Shown here: piece by piece, positions 53,419 to 63,625 of the stretch
How the letters are laid out: every line of letters starts with the position of its first letter
Position numbering within the stretch: the stretch's first letter is position 1
NCBI RefSeq assembly: GCF_900104955.1
Contig: NZ_FNSI01000001.1
Coordinates: 151,001-215,000 of the forward strand
DNA: 64,000 bases
Direction: 5' to 3'
Source: Beijerinckia sp. 28-YEA-48
Lineage (GTDB): Bacteria; Pseudomonadota; Alphaproteobacteria; Rhizobiales; Beijerinckiaceae
Program-made: the position numbers and the translations under genes
Notes under the pieces: generated by a model
What the model was told of the DNA's origin: nothing
Seen by the model: the letters and a program-made list of their open reading frames with translations, nothing else
Database searches by the model: none

Positions 53419-53516
53419 AGCAAATCCCGTTTCGGTAGAAACGTGATTTTGCTTAGATCCTCTTGTTTGGACGCCTCTTCATGGCGCTCGGCGATTCCGT
53501 CGAGCTGTGAAACGCC
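53416..53516 (+). repeat. dispersed bipartite palindromic repeat (most complete copy)
   Basis: Hairpin A is GCAAATCCCGTTTCGGTAG followed by AAACGTGATTTTGC. A spacer CTTGTTTGGACGCCTCTTCATG leads to hairpin B GCTCGGCG-ATTC-CGTCGAGC and the end CTGTGAAACGCC. The first TAG is the stop codon of the VOC gene. Confidence 0.8.
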
Positions 53517-53532
53517 ACAAACTGGTCTGCTG

Positions 53533-53564
53533 AAATAAAAAAAACGCGGCCGAAGCCGCGTTTT
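53533..53564 (-). terminator. intrinsic terminator of rplS
   Basis: Read on the minus strand, AAAACGCGGC pairs with GCCGCGTTTT around TTCG and continues as a T-run. It lies 24 bp after the rplS stop codon and could also end transcripts from the plus strand. Confidence 0.88.
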
Positions 53565-53587
53565 GAATTCTGAACCAGATTGCTGGC

Positions 53588-54010
53588 TTACTTGCTGGCG
53601 GCGGCCTTTGGGGCTGCCTTGGCAGCCTTCGCGGCCTTAGCCTTCGGCGAATTGTCGATGCGCTCGGCGATACGAGCCGATTTGCCGCGACGATCGCGCA
53701 GGTAATAAAGCTTGGCGCGACGCACCTTGCCGCGACGGACGACGGTCAGCGAATCGATGATCGGCGAAAAGATCGGGAAAACGCGCTCGACGCCTTCGCC
53801 GTAAGAGATCTTGCGAACGGTGAAGCTCTCATTGATGCCGGCGCCGGCGCGGGCAATGCACACGCCTTCGTAGGCCTGAACGCGGCTGCGCTCACCTTCC
53901 TTCACCTTGACGTTCACCACGACGGTGTCGCCCGGCTGGAAGTCGGGAATCTTGCGGATTTCGCTCAGACGCTGCATCTGCTCGGCGTCGAGCTGCTGGA
54001 TGATATTCAT
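53588..54010 (-). CDS. rplS: 50S ribosomal protein L19
   Basis: At 140 aa from ATG 54010 (GGAG six bases upstream) it is ribosomal protein L19: [60 protein letters not shown] and [17 protein letters not shown]. It ends with an Ala/Lys-rich tail (about 20 residues) beyond the core length of ~120. L19 sits at the 30S-50S interface. It has its own terminator. The longer upstream frame to 54238 is not coding. Confidence 0.97.
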   Translation of the reverse strand: MNIIQQLDAEQMQRLSEIRKIPDFQPGDTVVVNVKVKEGERSRVQAYEGVCIARAGAGINESFTVRKISYGEGVERVFPIFSPIIDSLTVVRRGKVRRAKLYYLRDRRGKSARIAERIDNSPKAKAAKAAKAAPKAAASK

Positions 54011-54153
54011 GACTAACTCCGTTTCGCTGAAGCCAAGCTTGGCTTTTGGGCGAGCGTTTCGGGACGCTGTTCTAGTTGGAGGCGCGGCAATACACTGGTC
54101 GGGCGGATTTGTCCACCCGTCCGACCAGGCTGAACGGGCCCCTTTGGGGGCGT

Positions 54154-54879
54154 TTAGGCCAAATACTGGCCGCCGTTGGCCGTCAGGGTCGATCCGGTGA
54201 TGAAACCGGAGTGGTCGGAGGCCAGGAAAACCACGCAACGGGCGATTTCCTCGGGTTCGCCGAGCCGGCCAACCGGAATGTGCGGCAGGATCGACTTTTC
54301 AATGATGGCCGGGTCGATCTTGCGAACCATTTCGGTGCCAATATAGCCGGGGCAAATGGCGTTGACCGTGATGCCGGCCCGGGCGCCTTCCTGGGCCAAT
54401 GCTTTGACGAAGCCGATCTCGCCGGCCTTCGCCGCCGAATAATTGGCCTGGCCAGCCTGGCCCTTCTGGCCGTTGATCGAGGAAATGCAGATGACGCGGC
54501 CGAACTTGCGGTTGCGCATGCCCTCCCAGGTCGGGCGGGTCATGTTGAAGAGCGAATTGAGGTTGGTGTTGATGACCTCGCTCCACTGCTGTGGGGTCAT
54601 CTTGTGAAAGAAGCCGTCACGGGTGATGCCGGCATTGTTGACGAGGATCTCGATGGGGCCGAGATCCTTCTCGACTTGAGCCAAGCCAGCGGCGCAGGCG
54701 TCGTAGCTCGAAACGTCCCATTTATAGACCGGTATGCCGGTGTCGGCCTTGAACTTGGCAGCAGCCTCATCATTACCAGCGTAACTGGCTGCGACCGAAT
54801 AGCCGGCCGCCTTGAGCGCCTTGGAAATCGCCTCGCCAATACCGCGCGTCCCTCCCGTAACCACTGCGACCCGAGCCAT
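54154..54879 (-). CDS. phaB: Acetoacetyl-CoA reductase
   Basis: At 241 aa it is a short-chain dehydrogenase with [10 protein letters not shown] (9-18), NNAG (81-84) and the catalytic Tyr147/Lys151 ([12 protein letters not shown]). The PhaB-type sequence [20 protein letters not shown] confirms the assignment. It reduces acetoacetyl-CoA to (R)-3-hydroxybutyryl-CoA with NADPH for PHB synthesis. The start ATG 54879 follows AGAGGGAACATT. It lies 79 bp after phaA. The PHA synthase gene (phaC) is not in the window. Confidence 0.96.
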   Translation of the reverse strand: MARVAVVTGGTRGIGEAISKALKAAGYSVAASYAGNDEAAAKFKADTGIPVYKWDVSSYDACAAGLAQVEKDLGPIEILVNNAGITRDGFFHKMTPQQWSEVINTNLNSLFNMTRPTWEGMRNRKFGRVICISSINGQKGQAGQANYSAAKAGEIGFVKALAQEGARAGITVNAICPGYIGTEMVRKIDPAIIEKSILPHIPVGRLGEPEEIARCVVFLASDHSGFITGSTLTANGGQYLA

Positions 54880-54958
54880 AATGTTCCCTCTCGTTTTTAA
54901 AATGAGACCTTCAATATCTCTCCGGCGACAGGGGCCGCCGGAGAGTTTCGCTAAAGCG

Positions 54959-56134
<1,176 letters not shown>

Positions 56135-56390
56135 ATTGAATTTCCTTTCCAGACTGCGGCACCGGCTCAGGGAGATGACCGCTTGAATGATGCTGCTCGA
56201 CCTTATCATCAGAGGCGCGGGGCCAAGGTCAATAGGCCAAACGCTCGACCGTGCGGTATTCAGATGGCATTCAAAGGGTCGGTTTTCTACCGCTCTGCGC
56301 AATTCTGTTTACGCGGCGCAAAAAACGCTTATCCTCACAGGGTCATGCCGGATCGACATGACGATGGGGTAACGATCGGGCTGAGGTGAA

Positions 56391-57017
56391 ATGACCGACG
56401 AGAAGCAGCCAATTAAGATCAAGAAATACGCCAATAGACGCCTCTATAATACGGGCACGAGCACCTATGTGACGTTGGAAGACCTCGCCAAAATGGTGAA
56501 GGAGGGGGACGACTTCGCGGTCTACGATGCCAAGACCGGGGAAGACATCACCCGGCCGGTTCTGACGCAGATCATTTTCGAGCAGGAGGGAAAGGACGGG
56601 CAGAATCTGCTTCCGACGAACTTCCTGCGCCAACTGATCCGCTTCTATGGCGACAGCATGCAATTGCTGGTGCCGCGCTATCTCGAATTCTCCTTCGGCC
56701 GTTTTGTCGAAGACCAGCAGAAGATGCGCGAGAGCGTCCGCAACTCAATCGGTGCCGGCCAGGGCACTCAGATTTTTGATGCGATGGAAGAACAGACCCG
56801 CAAGAACCTGGCGATGTTTTCGCAGGCGCTTGGCATGTTCAATCCCTTCGGTCTCAACCCGGCGGCCAACGCCGCTGCCAATGCCGCGGCTAAGGCCGCG
56901 ACGTCGGAACCGGCGCCTGCAGCGCCTGAAAGCGCAAAGAGTCAGTCCGATCTCGATACGCTGAAAAAACAGATCGAGGAAATGCAGAAGCGGCTCGAAG
57001 CTATCGATAAGCGATAG
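56391..57017 (+). CDS. phaR: Polyhydroxyalkanoate synthesis repressor
   Basis: At 208 aa it has the PHB accumulation regulator DNA-binding domain (IKIKKYANRRLYNTGTSTYV, TLEDLAKMVKEGDDFAVYDA) followed by the PHB_acc segment (LIRFYGDSMQLLVPRYLEFS). An Ala-rich linker and a C-terminal coiled coil (DTLKKQIEEMQKRLEAIDK) close it. PhaR represses phasin and its own gene and leaves DNA when it binds PHB. It is divergent from phaA-phaB. Confidence 0.95.
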   Translation: MTDEKQPIKIKKYANRRLYNTGTSTYVTLEDLAKMVKEGDDFAVYDAKTGEDITRPVLTQIIFEQEGKDGQNLLPTNFLRQLIRFYGDSMQLLVPRYLEFSFGRFVEDQQKMRESVRNSIGAGQGTQIFDAMEEQTRKNLAMFSQALGMFNPFGLNPAANAAANAAAKAATSEPAPAAPESAKSQSDLDTLKKQIEEMQKRLEAIDKR

Positions 57018-57044
57018 TTTGCCTGACCCGCCAAACGGCGGATT

Positions 57045-58790
57045 TCAGGCCGCCGATATTTTCGCCGCGCCGGCATCATTGCCGGCCGGCTGTTCCTCGG
57101 CGCGGCCGAAATAATCACCCTGGAAATAATCGACCTGCCATTCGCTCAGGAGATCGGCCGTGTCCTTGTCCTCGACCCATTCGGCGACGACTGGAATGGA
57201 CAGGTGACGAGCAAGTTCGATCAGGGTGCGTACAAAGAAGCGATCGTCGGCGGATCGGGTGAGGTTCTGGATGAAAGCGCCGTCGATCTTGAGCATGTCG
57301 ATGTCGAGACGGCGCAGATTGCGGAATGAAGTGTGGCCGGCGCCGAAATCGTCCATCGCGACTTTCACGCCGAGCGCCTTGATCGCGCCGATCACCCGGG
57401 CGGTCATTTCAATATCTTCGATGGCGCAGGTTTCGGTGAATTCGACAACCAGCCGTTCAGCGCACCCTGGGTGCAGGCGCAGGAGAGCGGCAACGTCATC
57501 GACCCATCGGATGTCGTGCACAGTCTTGCCCGACATATTGACGGAAACATGCAGGGACGGGTCGGCGCTCATGCGTACCAGCGCCAATTCGAGGACGCGC
57601 CGGTCGAGTAGCTGCACCAGTTCGTTCTTTTCCGCGATCGGGAAGATATTGGCGGGCGAGAGAACCTCGCCACCTTCAAGCCGCAGCCGCAGCAGGGCTT
57701 CGTAAAGCGCTGGCTCGCCGGTGGCGCGGGAAACGATCGGCTGCATGGCGATCGTAATACGACGATCGTTGAGGGCTTCGACGATCGTATCGGCCATGAA
57801 TTGAGCGCGCCGCCGCTGGTCGTTTTGCGCCAGGCTCGGCTCATATTTGACGAAGCGCTCGGCGACGCGGGTTTTGGCGACCGAAAGTGCTTCTTCGGCG
57901 TTCTGGAAAACCGCCTGGGCATTGCGCGCATCGACCGGCGCGACGACGCCACCCATGCGGATTTTGCAGGGAAGCCGTCCCGCCGATGTCGCGAACGGGC
58001 TTTCGGCGATGATCCGCTCGATGCGCTCCGCGGCCGCGATCAGTTTGGCGTGGTCGCAGCATTCGAGCAGCATGGCGAAACGGTTGCCAGCGTAGCGTGA
58101 CACCGTATCGGTGATGCGCATCTGCCCGCGCAGGCGCTGGCCAAGGTTGGCGAGCAATTCATCGCCAATATCGAAACTGTGGCGCCGGTTGATCTCGGCA
58201 AGATCATCGATCGCCAGGAGGAGAAAGCCGAAGGTCGACTGGCGACGCCGGGCATTTTCGAGTTGGCGCGTAATGTGATCGGCGAGGCGGGTGCGGTTGA
58301 GGGTGCCGGCCAGCGGATCGAAATGAGCGGTTTGATCGGCCGGCGTGGCCAGGCCCAGGGCCGAGAGGTTGCGGATGACGCCGTGGACCAGGGCGGGACG
58401 CCCCAATTCGTTGGTGAACCAACGGCCGGTGTCGTCGAACCAGGTGGTCGCAGCGCGCTCGCCGGAGAGCGGGTTGATGCGCAGGCCATATTGGATGCTG
58501 AAGGCGACGCCGCCGCCGGCGTCGTTCTCGGCACTGTGGATCACCGAATCGAACCGCGACGTGCGCGAATCCATCGCCAGCAGATCATGGAAGGCGGCGC
58601 CTGAATCGACTTCGGTGGCTGGGATACCAAGTACTTGCTCGGCATTCGGCCCCCAGGTGATCTGGTCGCTGGCGATGTCCCAGGTGTAGACCACGGCGCC
58701 GATCGAATTCAGGATGTCGATCGGGTTTGGTGCAAAGGCCTTGATTTCATTGTCGTTCTGACGGGGATGGTTGGCCGGCCGTTCGTTCAC
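57045..58790 (-). CDS. GGDEF/EAL protein, probable cyclic-di-GMP phosphodiesterase
   Basis: At 581 aa it has an N-terminal PAS-like region (ILNSIGAVVYTWDIASDQIT), a GGDEF domain whose active-site motif is replaced by AGNRF (RYAGNRFAMLLE), and an intact EAL domain: YEALLRL, VNMSGKTV, EFTETCAIED, MDDFGAGHTSFRNLRRLDID and VAEWVED. It probably degrades c-di-GMP but cannot make it; the GGDEF part may sense GTP. No signal peptide or membrane segment is seen. It converges with phaR (27 bp apart). Confidence 0.9.
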   Translation of the reverse strand: MNERPANHPRQNDNEIKAFAPNPIDILNSIGAVVYTWDIASDQITWGPNAEQVLGIPATEVDSGAAFHDLLAMDSRTSRFDSVIHSAENDAGGGVAFSIQYGLRINPLSGERAATTWFDDTGRWFTNELGRPALVHGVIRNLSALGLATPADQTAHFDPLAGTLNRTRLADHITRQLENARRRQSTFGFLLLAIDDLAEINRRHSFDIGDELLANLGQRLRGQMRITDTVSRYAGNRFAMLLECCDHAKLIAAAERIERIIAESPFATSAGRLPCKIRMGGVVAPVDARNAQAVFQNAEEALSVAKTRVAERFVKYEPSLAQNDQRRRAQFMADTIVEALNDRRITIAMQPIVSRATGEPALYEALLRLRLEGGEVLSPANIFPIAEKNELVQLLDRRVLELALVRMSADPSLHVSVNMSGKTVHDIRWVDDVAALLRLHPGCAERLVVEFTETCAIEDIEMTARVIGAIKALGVKVAMDDFGAGHTSFRNLRRLDIDMLKIDGAFIQNLTRSADDRFFVRTLIELARHLSIPVVAEWVEDKDTADLLSEWQVDYFQGDYFGRAEEQPAGNDAGAAKISAA

Positions 58791-58900
58791 AGGGCACCGC
58801 GAAATATATGAGTCGCGCGAACGCGCAGGTCCGCATGGTTCATTATGGCTAAGAGATCGTTAACGAGTGGTGTAACTCGCACTAGAATCAAGGAAATAAG

Positions 58901-59343
58901 TTAGGGCTTCCAGCCTGTTGCGGCCAGTTCAAAACCGGCGAAGTTGAAGCCCGGCGCCACGGTGCAGCCGACCAGGGTCCAAGCACCGAGGCTTTCAGCC
59001 GCCTGCCAGGCCTGGGTCGGAACGATTCCCTGTGGACGCTCCCCGCCGACCAGATCGGTGCCCAGAATCAAGGTCTCGACTGGGCCGCCGCTCTCGCGAT
59101 TTCCAGCTTGAGCGGCGCTCCAGCGTACCAATGCCAGATTTCCACCGCGTCGACCCGGTGCCACGCCGAGCGCTCACCGGCGGCCAGCAGAAAATAGATC
59201 AGGGTGGAACGGGCGCGTCCGGCGATGTCGGTCGCCGGATCACGATAGGTCTCGCGGAAATGGCCGCCCTCCGGGTGGGGATGCAGATCGAGGAGGCGGA
59301 CGATTTCATCCGCGGTCATGTCTGCAAGAGGGCGGGCGGCCAT
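58901..59343 (-). pseudogene. cupin_5 (DUF985) family gene with a frameshift
   Basis: The first frame (59343 down to about 59097) reads EIVRLLDLHPHPEGGHFRET, then YFLLAAGERSAWHRVDAVEI, WHWYAGAPLKLEIA. The other frame continues ESGGPVETLILGTDLVGGER, QGIVPTQAWQAAESLGAWTL, then VGCTVAPGFNFAGFELA. Adding one base near 59096 rejoins them to a ~147 aa cupin_5 protein, the normal length. It is either a recent one-base deletion or a sequencing error. The enzyme family is of uncertain function. It follows gloB by 11 bp. Confidence 0.75.
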
Positions 59344-59354
59344 GATGGGGCTGC

Positions 59355-60125
59355 TCAGAACTTGTTCTTGCGTTCGCGCAATTCGGTGAACACTGCTGCC
59401 GGTTCAGCGCCCGCCATGTCGAGCTGCTTGCGGATGGCCGGATCGTTGGCGCGCAGGAACGGATTGGTCGCCAGTTCGACAGAGAGCAGCGAAGGCAAGG
59501 TGGGCTGCTGTTTGTCGCGCAGGGCGATGATGTCCTGCATGCGCGCCTGCAGCGCCGTGTTGTCGGGATCGACCGCCAGCGCGAACTTGCCGTTGGACAA
59601 TGTGTATTCATGGCCGCAATAGAGCTTGGTGTCGCCAGGCAGCGCCGCGAGCTTCATGACCGATTGATACAGCACCGCGCCTGGCGCCTCGAAGGCGCGG
59701 CCGCAGCCGAGCGCGAACAGCGTGTCGCCGGCGAAGAGCATTTTGTCTACGGGGAAGAAGTAAGTGATGTGGCCGCGTGTATGGCCGGGCGTTTCGAAAA
59801 CCTGCGCTTCGAGATTGCCCACTTTCACCTTGTCGCCTTCGCCGACATAAACATCGGCACCTGGAACGCGCTCACGGTCGGGAGCCGGGCCCACGACGCG
59901 TACCTTGGGGAATTTCTCGCGCAGGGCGGGAATGCCGCCGATGTGATCGTCATGGTGGTGGGTGACGAGAATATCGGTGAGCGTCCAGCCTTTTTCCGCC
60001 AGCGCGGCGAGAATCGGACCCGCTTCCGGTGCATCGATCGAGGCGGTCGCGCCCGTGGCCGGATCGTGGATGAGGACGCCGAAATTGTCCTGAAGACACA
60101 TAAACTGATGAATTTGCGCAGCCAT
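59355..60125 (-). CDS. gloB: Hydroxyacylglutathione hydrolase (glyoxalase II)
   Basis: At 256 aa it has the binuclear metal motif THHHDDH (55-61), the central GHTRGHI, LFAGDTLFALGCGR, and YCGHEYT, followed by the C-terminal glutathione-binding domain (NPFLRANDPAIRK). It hydrolyses S-lactoylglutathione to D-lactate and glutathione. It is divergent from a methyltransferase gene, with a dispersed repeat in the 182 bp between them. Confidence 0.95.
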   Translation of the reverse strand: MAAQIHQFMCLQDNFGVLIHDPATGATASIDAPEAGPILAALAEKGWTLTDILVTHHHDDHIGGIPALREKFPKVRVVGPAPDRERVPGADVYVGEGDKVKVGNLEAQVFETPGHTRGHITYFFPVDKMLFAGDTLFALGCGRAFEAPGAVLYQSVMKLAALPGDTKLYCGHEYTLSNGKFALAVDPDNTALQARMQDIIALRDKQQPTLPSLLSVELATNPFLRANDPAIRKQLDMAGAEPAAVFTELRERKNKF

Positions 60126-60153
60126 GCGAATACCCCTTGTTTCGAGCGGGACG

Positions 60154-60232
60154 CTATAGCGTTTTGCCGGTTGATGGAATCGTCAAACGGCACAAAGACG
60201 CGCCAAAACAAAAAATCTGGGCAAAATCAAAG
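60154..60232 (-). repeat. dispersed bipartite repeat (inverted, partly eroded)
   Basis: TATAGCGTTTTGCCG is followed by GTTGATG-GAAT-CGTCAAAC with one G-T-type pair, then GACGCGCC and GCAAAATCA. It lies between divergent gloB and methyltransferase genes, 29 bp from the gloB start. Confidence 0.65.
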
Positions 60233-60307
60233 GCGCATCCAGGGCAAACGCGGATCATTCGCCAATCATTCGTTGAACAAGGGGGTGCAGCGGTGGCACA
60301 CTAAGGC

Positions 60308-61045
60308 ATGTCGCTTGATGCCGTCGATCTCCGCAGTTTTTACGCCTCGCCGCTGGGAAGCGTCGCGACGCGTTTTATCCGCCAGTTCGTGCGGGCGCGC
60401 TGGGAAACCTGCACGGGCTATTCGGTGCTCGGCATCGGTTATGCGACGCCTTATCTCGATGTCTTCCTCAACGAGGCCGTCCGCGTCCTGGCTTTCATGC
60501 CAGCGGAACAGGGCGTGATTCATTGGCCAGGACATGGAATATCATCGGCGGCACTCGTCGATGTCACCATGTTGCCGCTGCCGGATGCGAGCATCGATCG
60601 CGTGCTGGTGGTGCATGCGCTGGAGACCAGCGATCTGCCCTATGACCTTCTCAACGAAGTGTGGCGTGTGCTGACACCAGGCGGCCGGATGATCGCGGTG
60701 GTGCCCAATCGCAGCGGCATGTGGGCGCGGGTCGATTCAACACCGTTCGGTTACGGCCAGCCTTATTCGCGCAGTCAATTGCGCGAACTGTTGAAGGAGG
60801 CGCAATTCTCGCCGGTCAATTGGTCGGAAGCGCTTTATGTGCCGCCCTTCGCACGGCCCTATCTTCTGCGTTCGGCGCTGGCCTTTGAGAAGGTGGGCGG
60901 CAAGCTGGCGCTGCCGGGCGCCGGCGTTCATCTGGTCGAGGCGACGAAGCAGCTTTATAGCCCCGTGATGGTTCGCCGCGGCCTGCGGCGCAAGGCGCCG
61001 CAGTTGCGGCCGGCGCTGGCGCCGGCGCGCACGCGTGACGATTAA
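60308..61045 (+). CDS. SAM-dependent methyltransferase
   Basis: At 245 aa it is a Methyltransf_11-like protein with a weak motif I (YSVLGIGYATPYLDV) and VEMLPLPDAS-like VTMLPLPDASIDRVLVVHAL, then NEVWRVLTPGGRMIAVVPN. A gene of this kind commonly sits divergent to gloB in alphaproteobacteria. The substrate is unknown. The C-terminus is basic (RRGLRRKAPQLRPALAPART). Its stop overlaps the converging esterase gene by 4 bp. Confidence 0.82.
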   Translation: MSLDAVDLRSFYASPLGSVATRFIRQFVRARWETCTGYSVLGIGYATPYLDVFLNEAVRVLAFMPAEQGVIHWPGHGISSAALVDVTMLPLPDASIDRVLVVHALETSDLPYDLLNEVWRVLTPGGRMIAVVPNRSGMWARVDSTPFGYGQPYSRSQLRELLKEAQFSPVNWSEALYVPPFARPYLLRSALAFEKVGGKLALPGAGVHLVEATKQLYSPVMVRRGLRRKAPQLRPALAPARTRDD

Positions 61046-61734
61046 CGTCGCAGGACCGCCGGATAGGGCAGGCCGAAGCAGTTGGCGAGGAACAATGCGC
61101 CAAGCAGGATGCCTTGCGGATCGATGTTGTGTTCCAGGCCGACGCTGAGATGCCATTGGCTTGGAATGCCCGCTTCACCGAGCGCGTTGGTGCTCATGAA
61201 CAAGGACTGGACAGGCACGACGCCATCGGCGCTGCCGTGCAGCATGAAGATCGGCGGGGCCGTCGCGGCTGTGTAGCTCACCGTCTCTTTTAGATGTTCG
61301 GGGCCAATCAAGAGGCCTGAAAAGCTGAGGATGCCGGCGGGCCGCTGCTTGCGGCGAAGGCCCGTGTGCAGCGCCATCATCGCGCCCTGGCTGAAGCCTA
61401 CGAACGCGACATCCTTATCGGTCAGGCCGTATTTAGCCATTTCCGCATCGACAAAAGCGTCGATCACCGGCTGGGCTGAACAGGCGCCGTTCCAGCGCTC
61501 GTGCGGATTGCGATCGGTGAGGTTGAACCATTGCCGGCCCATCGGCATCTGCTGGCAGGCCTCGTGCGCATTGGGAGCGACACAGACCGCATCGGGGAAA
61601 ATCTTCTGCCATTCGGCACCGATGGTGATGAGGTCATTGCCGTCAGCGCCATAGCCATGAAGGATGACGATCAATTGTTTGACCTTGCCCGACGGCGCCT
61701 CGCGCCGCGGACCGTCGATCACCGGTTGCGCCAT
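61042..61734 (-). CDS. Alpha/beta hydrolase, carboxylesterase/phospholipase type
   Basis: At 230 aa it has LIVILHGYGADGNDLI (oxyanion loop), nucleophile Ser115 in GFSQGAMM, the acid Asp in MLHGSADGVVPVQS and the His in VGLEHNIDPQG. This is the small esterase/thioesterase family related to YpfH and acyl-protein thioesterases. It hydrolyses short esters in the cytoplasm. It is a single gene, 57 bp after the AlkA-like gene on the same strand. Confidence 0.88.
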   Translation of the reverse strand: MAQPVIDGPRREAPSGKVKQLIVILHGYGADGNDLITIGAEWQKIFPDAVCVAPNAHEACQQMPMGRQWFNLTDRNPHERWNGACSAQPVIDAFVDAEMAKYGLTDKDVAFVGFSQGAMMALHTGLRRKQRPAGILSFSGLLIGPEHLKETVSYTAATAPPIFMLHGSADGVVPVQSLFMSTNALGEAGIPSQWHLSVGLEHNIDPQGILLGALFLANCFGLPYPAVLRR

Positions 61735-61791
61735 AATTCTGTCTCCTGATGTCGGCGGTGTCTTACGCGCCCGGCGGGGCGCGGCGCAAGG

Positions 61792-62541
61792 TCAGGATTT
61801 GAGAACGCTGGCTGGATCGACGGCGCGCTGCTTGACGCTGGCGTAATAAGCCCAAAGCAGCCGCGCCGCGACGCCGCGCCAGGGCCGCCAACGCTGGCCG
61901 ACATGGGCCAATTTCTTCTGATCGGGACGTTTCTTCAGGCCGAGGGCGAGTTTAGCCGCTTCCTGCAGGGCCAGGTCGCCGACCGGCAGAATGTCGGGAT
62001 GGCCGATGCAGAACAGCAGATAGATGTCGGCGGTCCAGGGACCGATCCCTTTCAGGGCGATCAGGCGCGCATGGGCCTCCTCGGCGGGAAGATCGACGAG
62101 GCCGGCCAGATCGATGGCGCCGCTGGCCACGGTTTCGCAGACGGCCCGCATCGTTCGAATCTTCGGGCCCGAGAGACCGCAGCCGCGCAGGTCGTCATCG
62201 CTGGCCGCGGCGATCTCGGTGGCATCGAAAGCGCCAAAGCGGCTGCGAAAACGGGCGAAAATGGCGCGCGCGCTTGCGGTTGAGACCTGTTGCGAGATGA
62301 CGATGCCGAGCAGGCCTTCAAGGCCCGGCTCGCGCTTGCGCAACGGCGGATGGCCGGCGGCGGCGAGCATATGACCGACGATCTTTGGATCAATGACCTT
62401 GAGCTGTTCCAGCGCGGCGGCGAGGGCCTCTTCGGAGGCGATCCGCGAGGGCTGCGTCGGTGGTTGTAAAGCCTGGGGGCGTTTCGCGCGCGGCGGGCCG
62501 GCTTTTCGTGGGGCGGCTTTCGGTTTCTGCAATGGGGGCAC
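61792..62541 (-). CDS. DNA-3-methyladenine glycosylase II (AlkA-like, HhH-GPD)
   Basis: At 249 aa it has the helix-hairpin-helix ALKGIGPWTADIYLL and the following catalytic Asp in ILPVGDLALQ, as in AlkA/MagIII-type glycosylases. The N-terminal 35 residues are basic and low complexity (PKAAPRKAGPPRAKRP), probably a flexible DNA-binding tail. It removes alkylated bases in base excision repair. The iron-sulfur Cys set of Nth-type enzymes is absent. Confidence 0.9.
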   Translation of the reverse strand: MPPLQKPKAAPRKAGPPRAKRPQALQPPTQPSRIASEEALAAALEQLKVIDPKIVGHMLAAAGHPPLRKREPGLEGLLGIVISQQVSTASARAIFARFRSRFGAFDATEIAAASDDDLRGCGLSGPKIRTMRAVCETVASGAIDLAGLVDLPAEEAHARLIALKGIGPWTADIYLLFCIGHPDILPVGDLALQEAAKLALGLKKRPDQKKLAHVGQRWRPWRGVAARLLWAYYASVKQRAVDPASVLKS

Positions 62542-62627
62542 TCAGGTTGGGTAAGCCGGTCTTGTATCCAATGCCGGCGCGGCGCATCCTGCCGGCGAGT
62601 TGAAATGATCGGCAGAACGACAGGACA

Positions 62628-63602
62628 ATGCAACACGGAGCTCGGCAACACGAGACAGGGCAGGAGCGACAGCATCTGTCAGGAGAGACGGAGCCAGCAG
62701 AGACGCGGCCCAGAGAGAAACAGCTTGGCGCCTCCAAAGCTGATACTCGCCCGGTTCTGCGGTTCGCGCCATCGCCCAATGGCTATCTTCATCTTGGTCA
62801 TGCTTTCTCGGCCCTGCTGAACCAGCGCATGGCCCATGAAATGGGTGGCCGCTTCCTGTTGCGCATCGAGGATATCGACACGCAGCGCGCGCGCCCGGAA
62901 TATGAAGCCGCGATCTACGAAGATCTCGCCTGGCTCGGCCTCTCCTGGGAGGAGCCGGTCATGCGGCAGTCGGAGCGTTTCGCCGTCTACGAGCTGGCGC
63001 TCGAGCGTCTGGCCGCGCGTGGACTGGTCTATCCGTGTTTCTGCACGCGTGGCGAAATCGCCCAGCGTGTGGCGGAACGGCCTGATTGGCCCTGTGATCC
63101 CGATGGCCAGCCGCTTTATCCTGGAACATGCCGGCATCTGTCGTCGGAAGAGACGGCGCGATGGCATGCGCTTGGCCGCTATGCGGCGCGCCGGCTGGAT
63201 ATGGCCCAGGCGGGGACCTGTATCGACGGCCAGATCGGCTGGCGTGAAGCCTATGATGGTCAGGAGAGTCGCGAGCTTTATGCCGAGCCGACTCTCTGGG
63301 GGGATGCGATTCTCGGCCGTAAGGATGTACCGACCAGCTATCATCTGGCGGTCGTCATTGACGATGCGGCGCAGGGGATCACTGATATTGTCCGTGGGCA
63401 GGACTTGTTCAGCGCCACTAGCCTGCACCGCCTGCTGCAGGAGCTGCTCGATCTGCCGGCGCCGCACTATCATCACCATCGGCTATTCACCGATGACGAT
63501 GGGCGCAAATTGGCAAAGAGCATCAAGTCGATGTCCCTGCGCCAGTTGCGGGCGGACGGCGTGACGCCGGCGGATATCAAACGCCGGCTCGGTTTATCCT
63601 GA
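62628..63602 (+). CDS. gluQ: Glutamyl-Q tRNA(Asp) synthetase
   Basis: At 324 aa it is a truncated glutamyl-tRNA synthetase without anticodon domain: RFAPSPNGYLHLGHAFSALL (HIGH-like HLGH 55-58), LLRIEDIDTQRARPEYE, zinc ligands CFCTR and YPGTCRH, and the KMSKS-like KLAKS. It attaches glutamate to queuosine in tRNA(Asp). The first ~40 residues are hydrophilic and not part of the usual family start, but no other start codon is in frame before the core. Confidence 0.93.
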   Translation: MQHGARQHETGQERQHLSGETEPAETRPREKQLGASKADTRPVLRFAPSPNGYLHLGHAFSALLNQRMAHEMGGRFLLRIEDIDTQRARPEYEAAIYEDLAWLGLSWEEPVMRQSERFAVYELALERLAARGLVYPCFCTRGEIAQRVAERPDWPCDPDGQPLYPGTCRHLSSEETARWHALGRYAARRLDMAQAGTCIDGQIGWREAYDGQESRELYAEPTLWGDAILGRKDVPTSYHLAVVIDDAAQGITDIVRGQDLFSATSLHRLLQELLDLPAPHYHHHRLFTDDDGRKLAKSIKSMSLRQLRADGVTPADIKRRLGLS

Positions 63603-63625
63603 GGGGAAGAGAGCTCAGCGCGAAC

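Noticed and set aside
53416..53516. CRISPR-like array from repeated palindromes
   Set aside because: The repeats are scattered singly through the window, not spaced regularly with unique spacers, and no cas genes are present.
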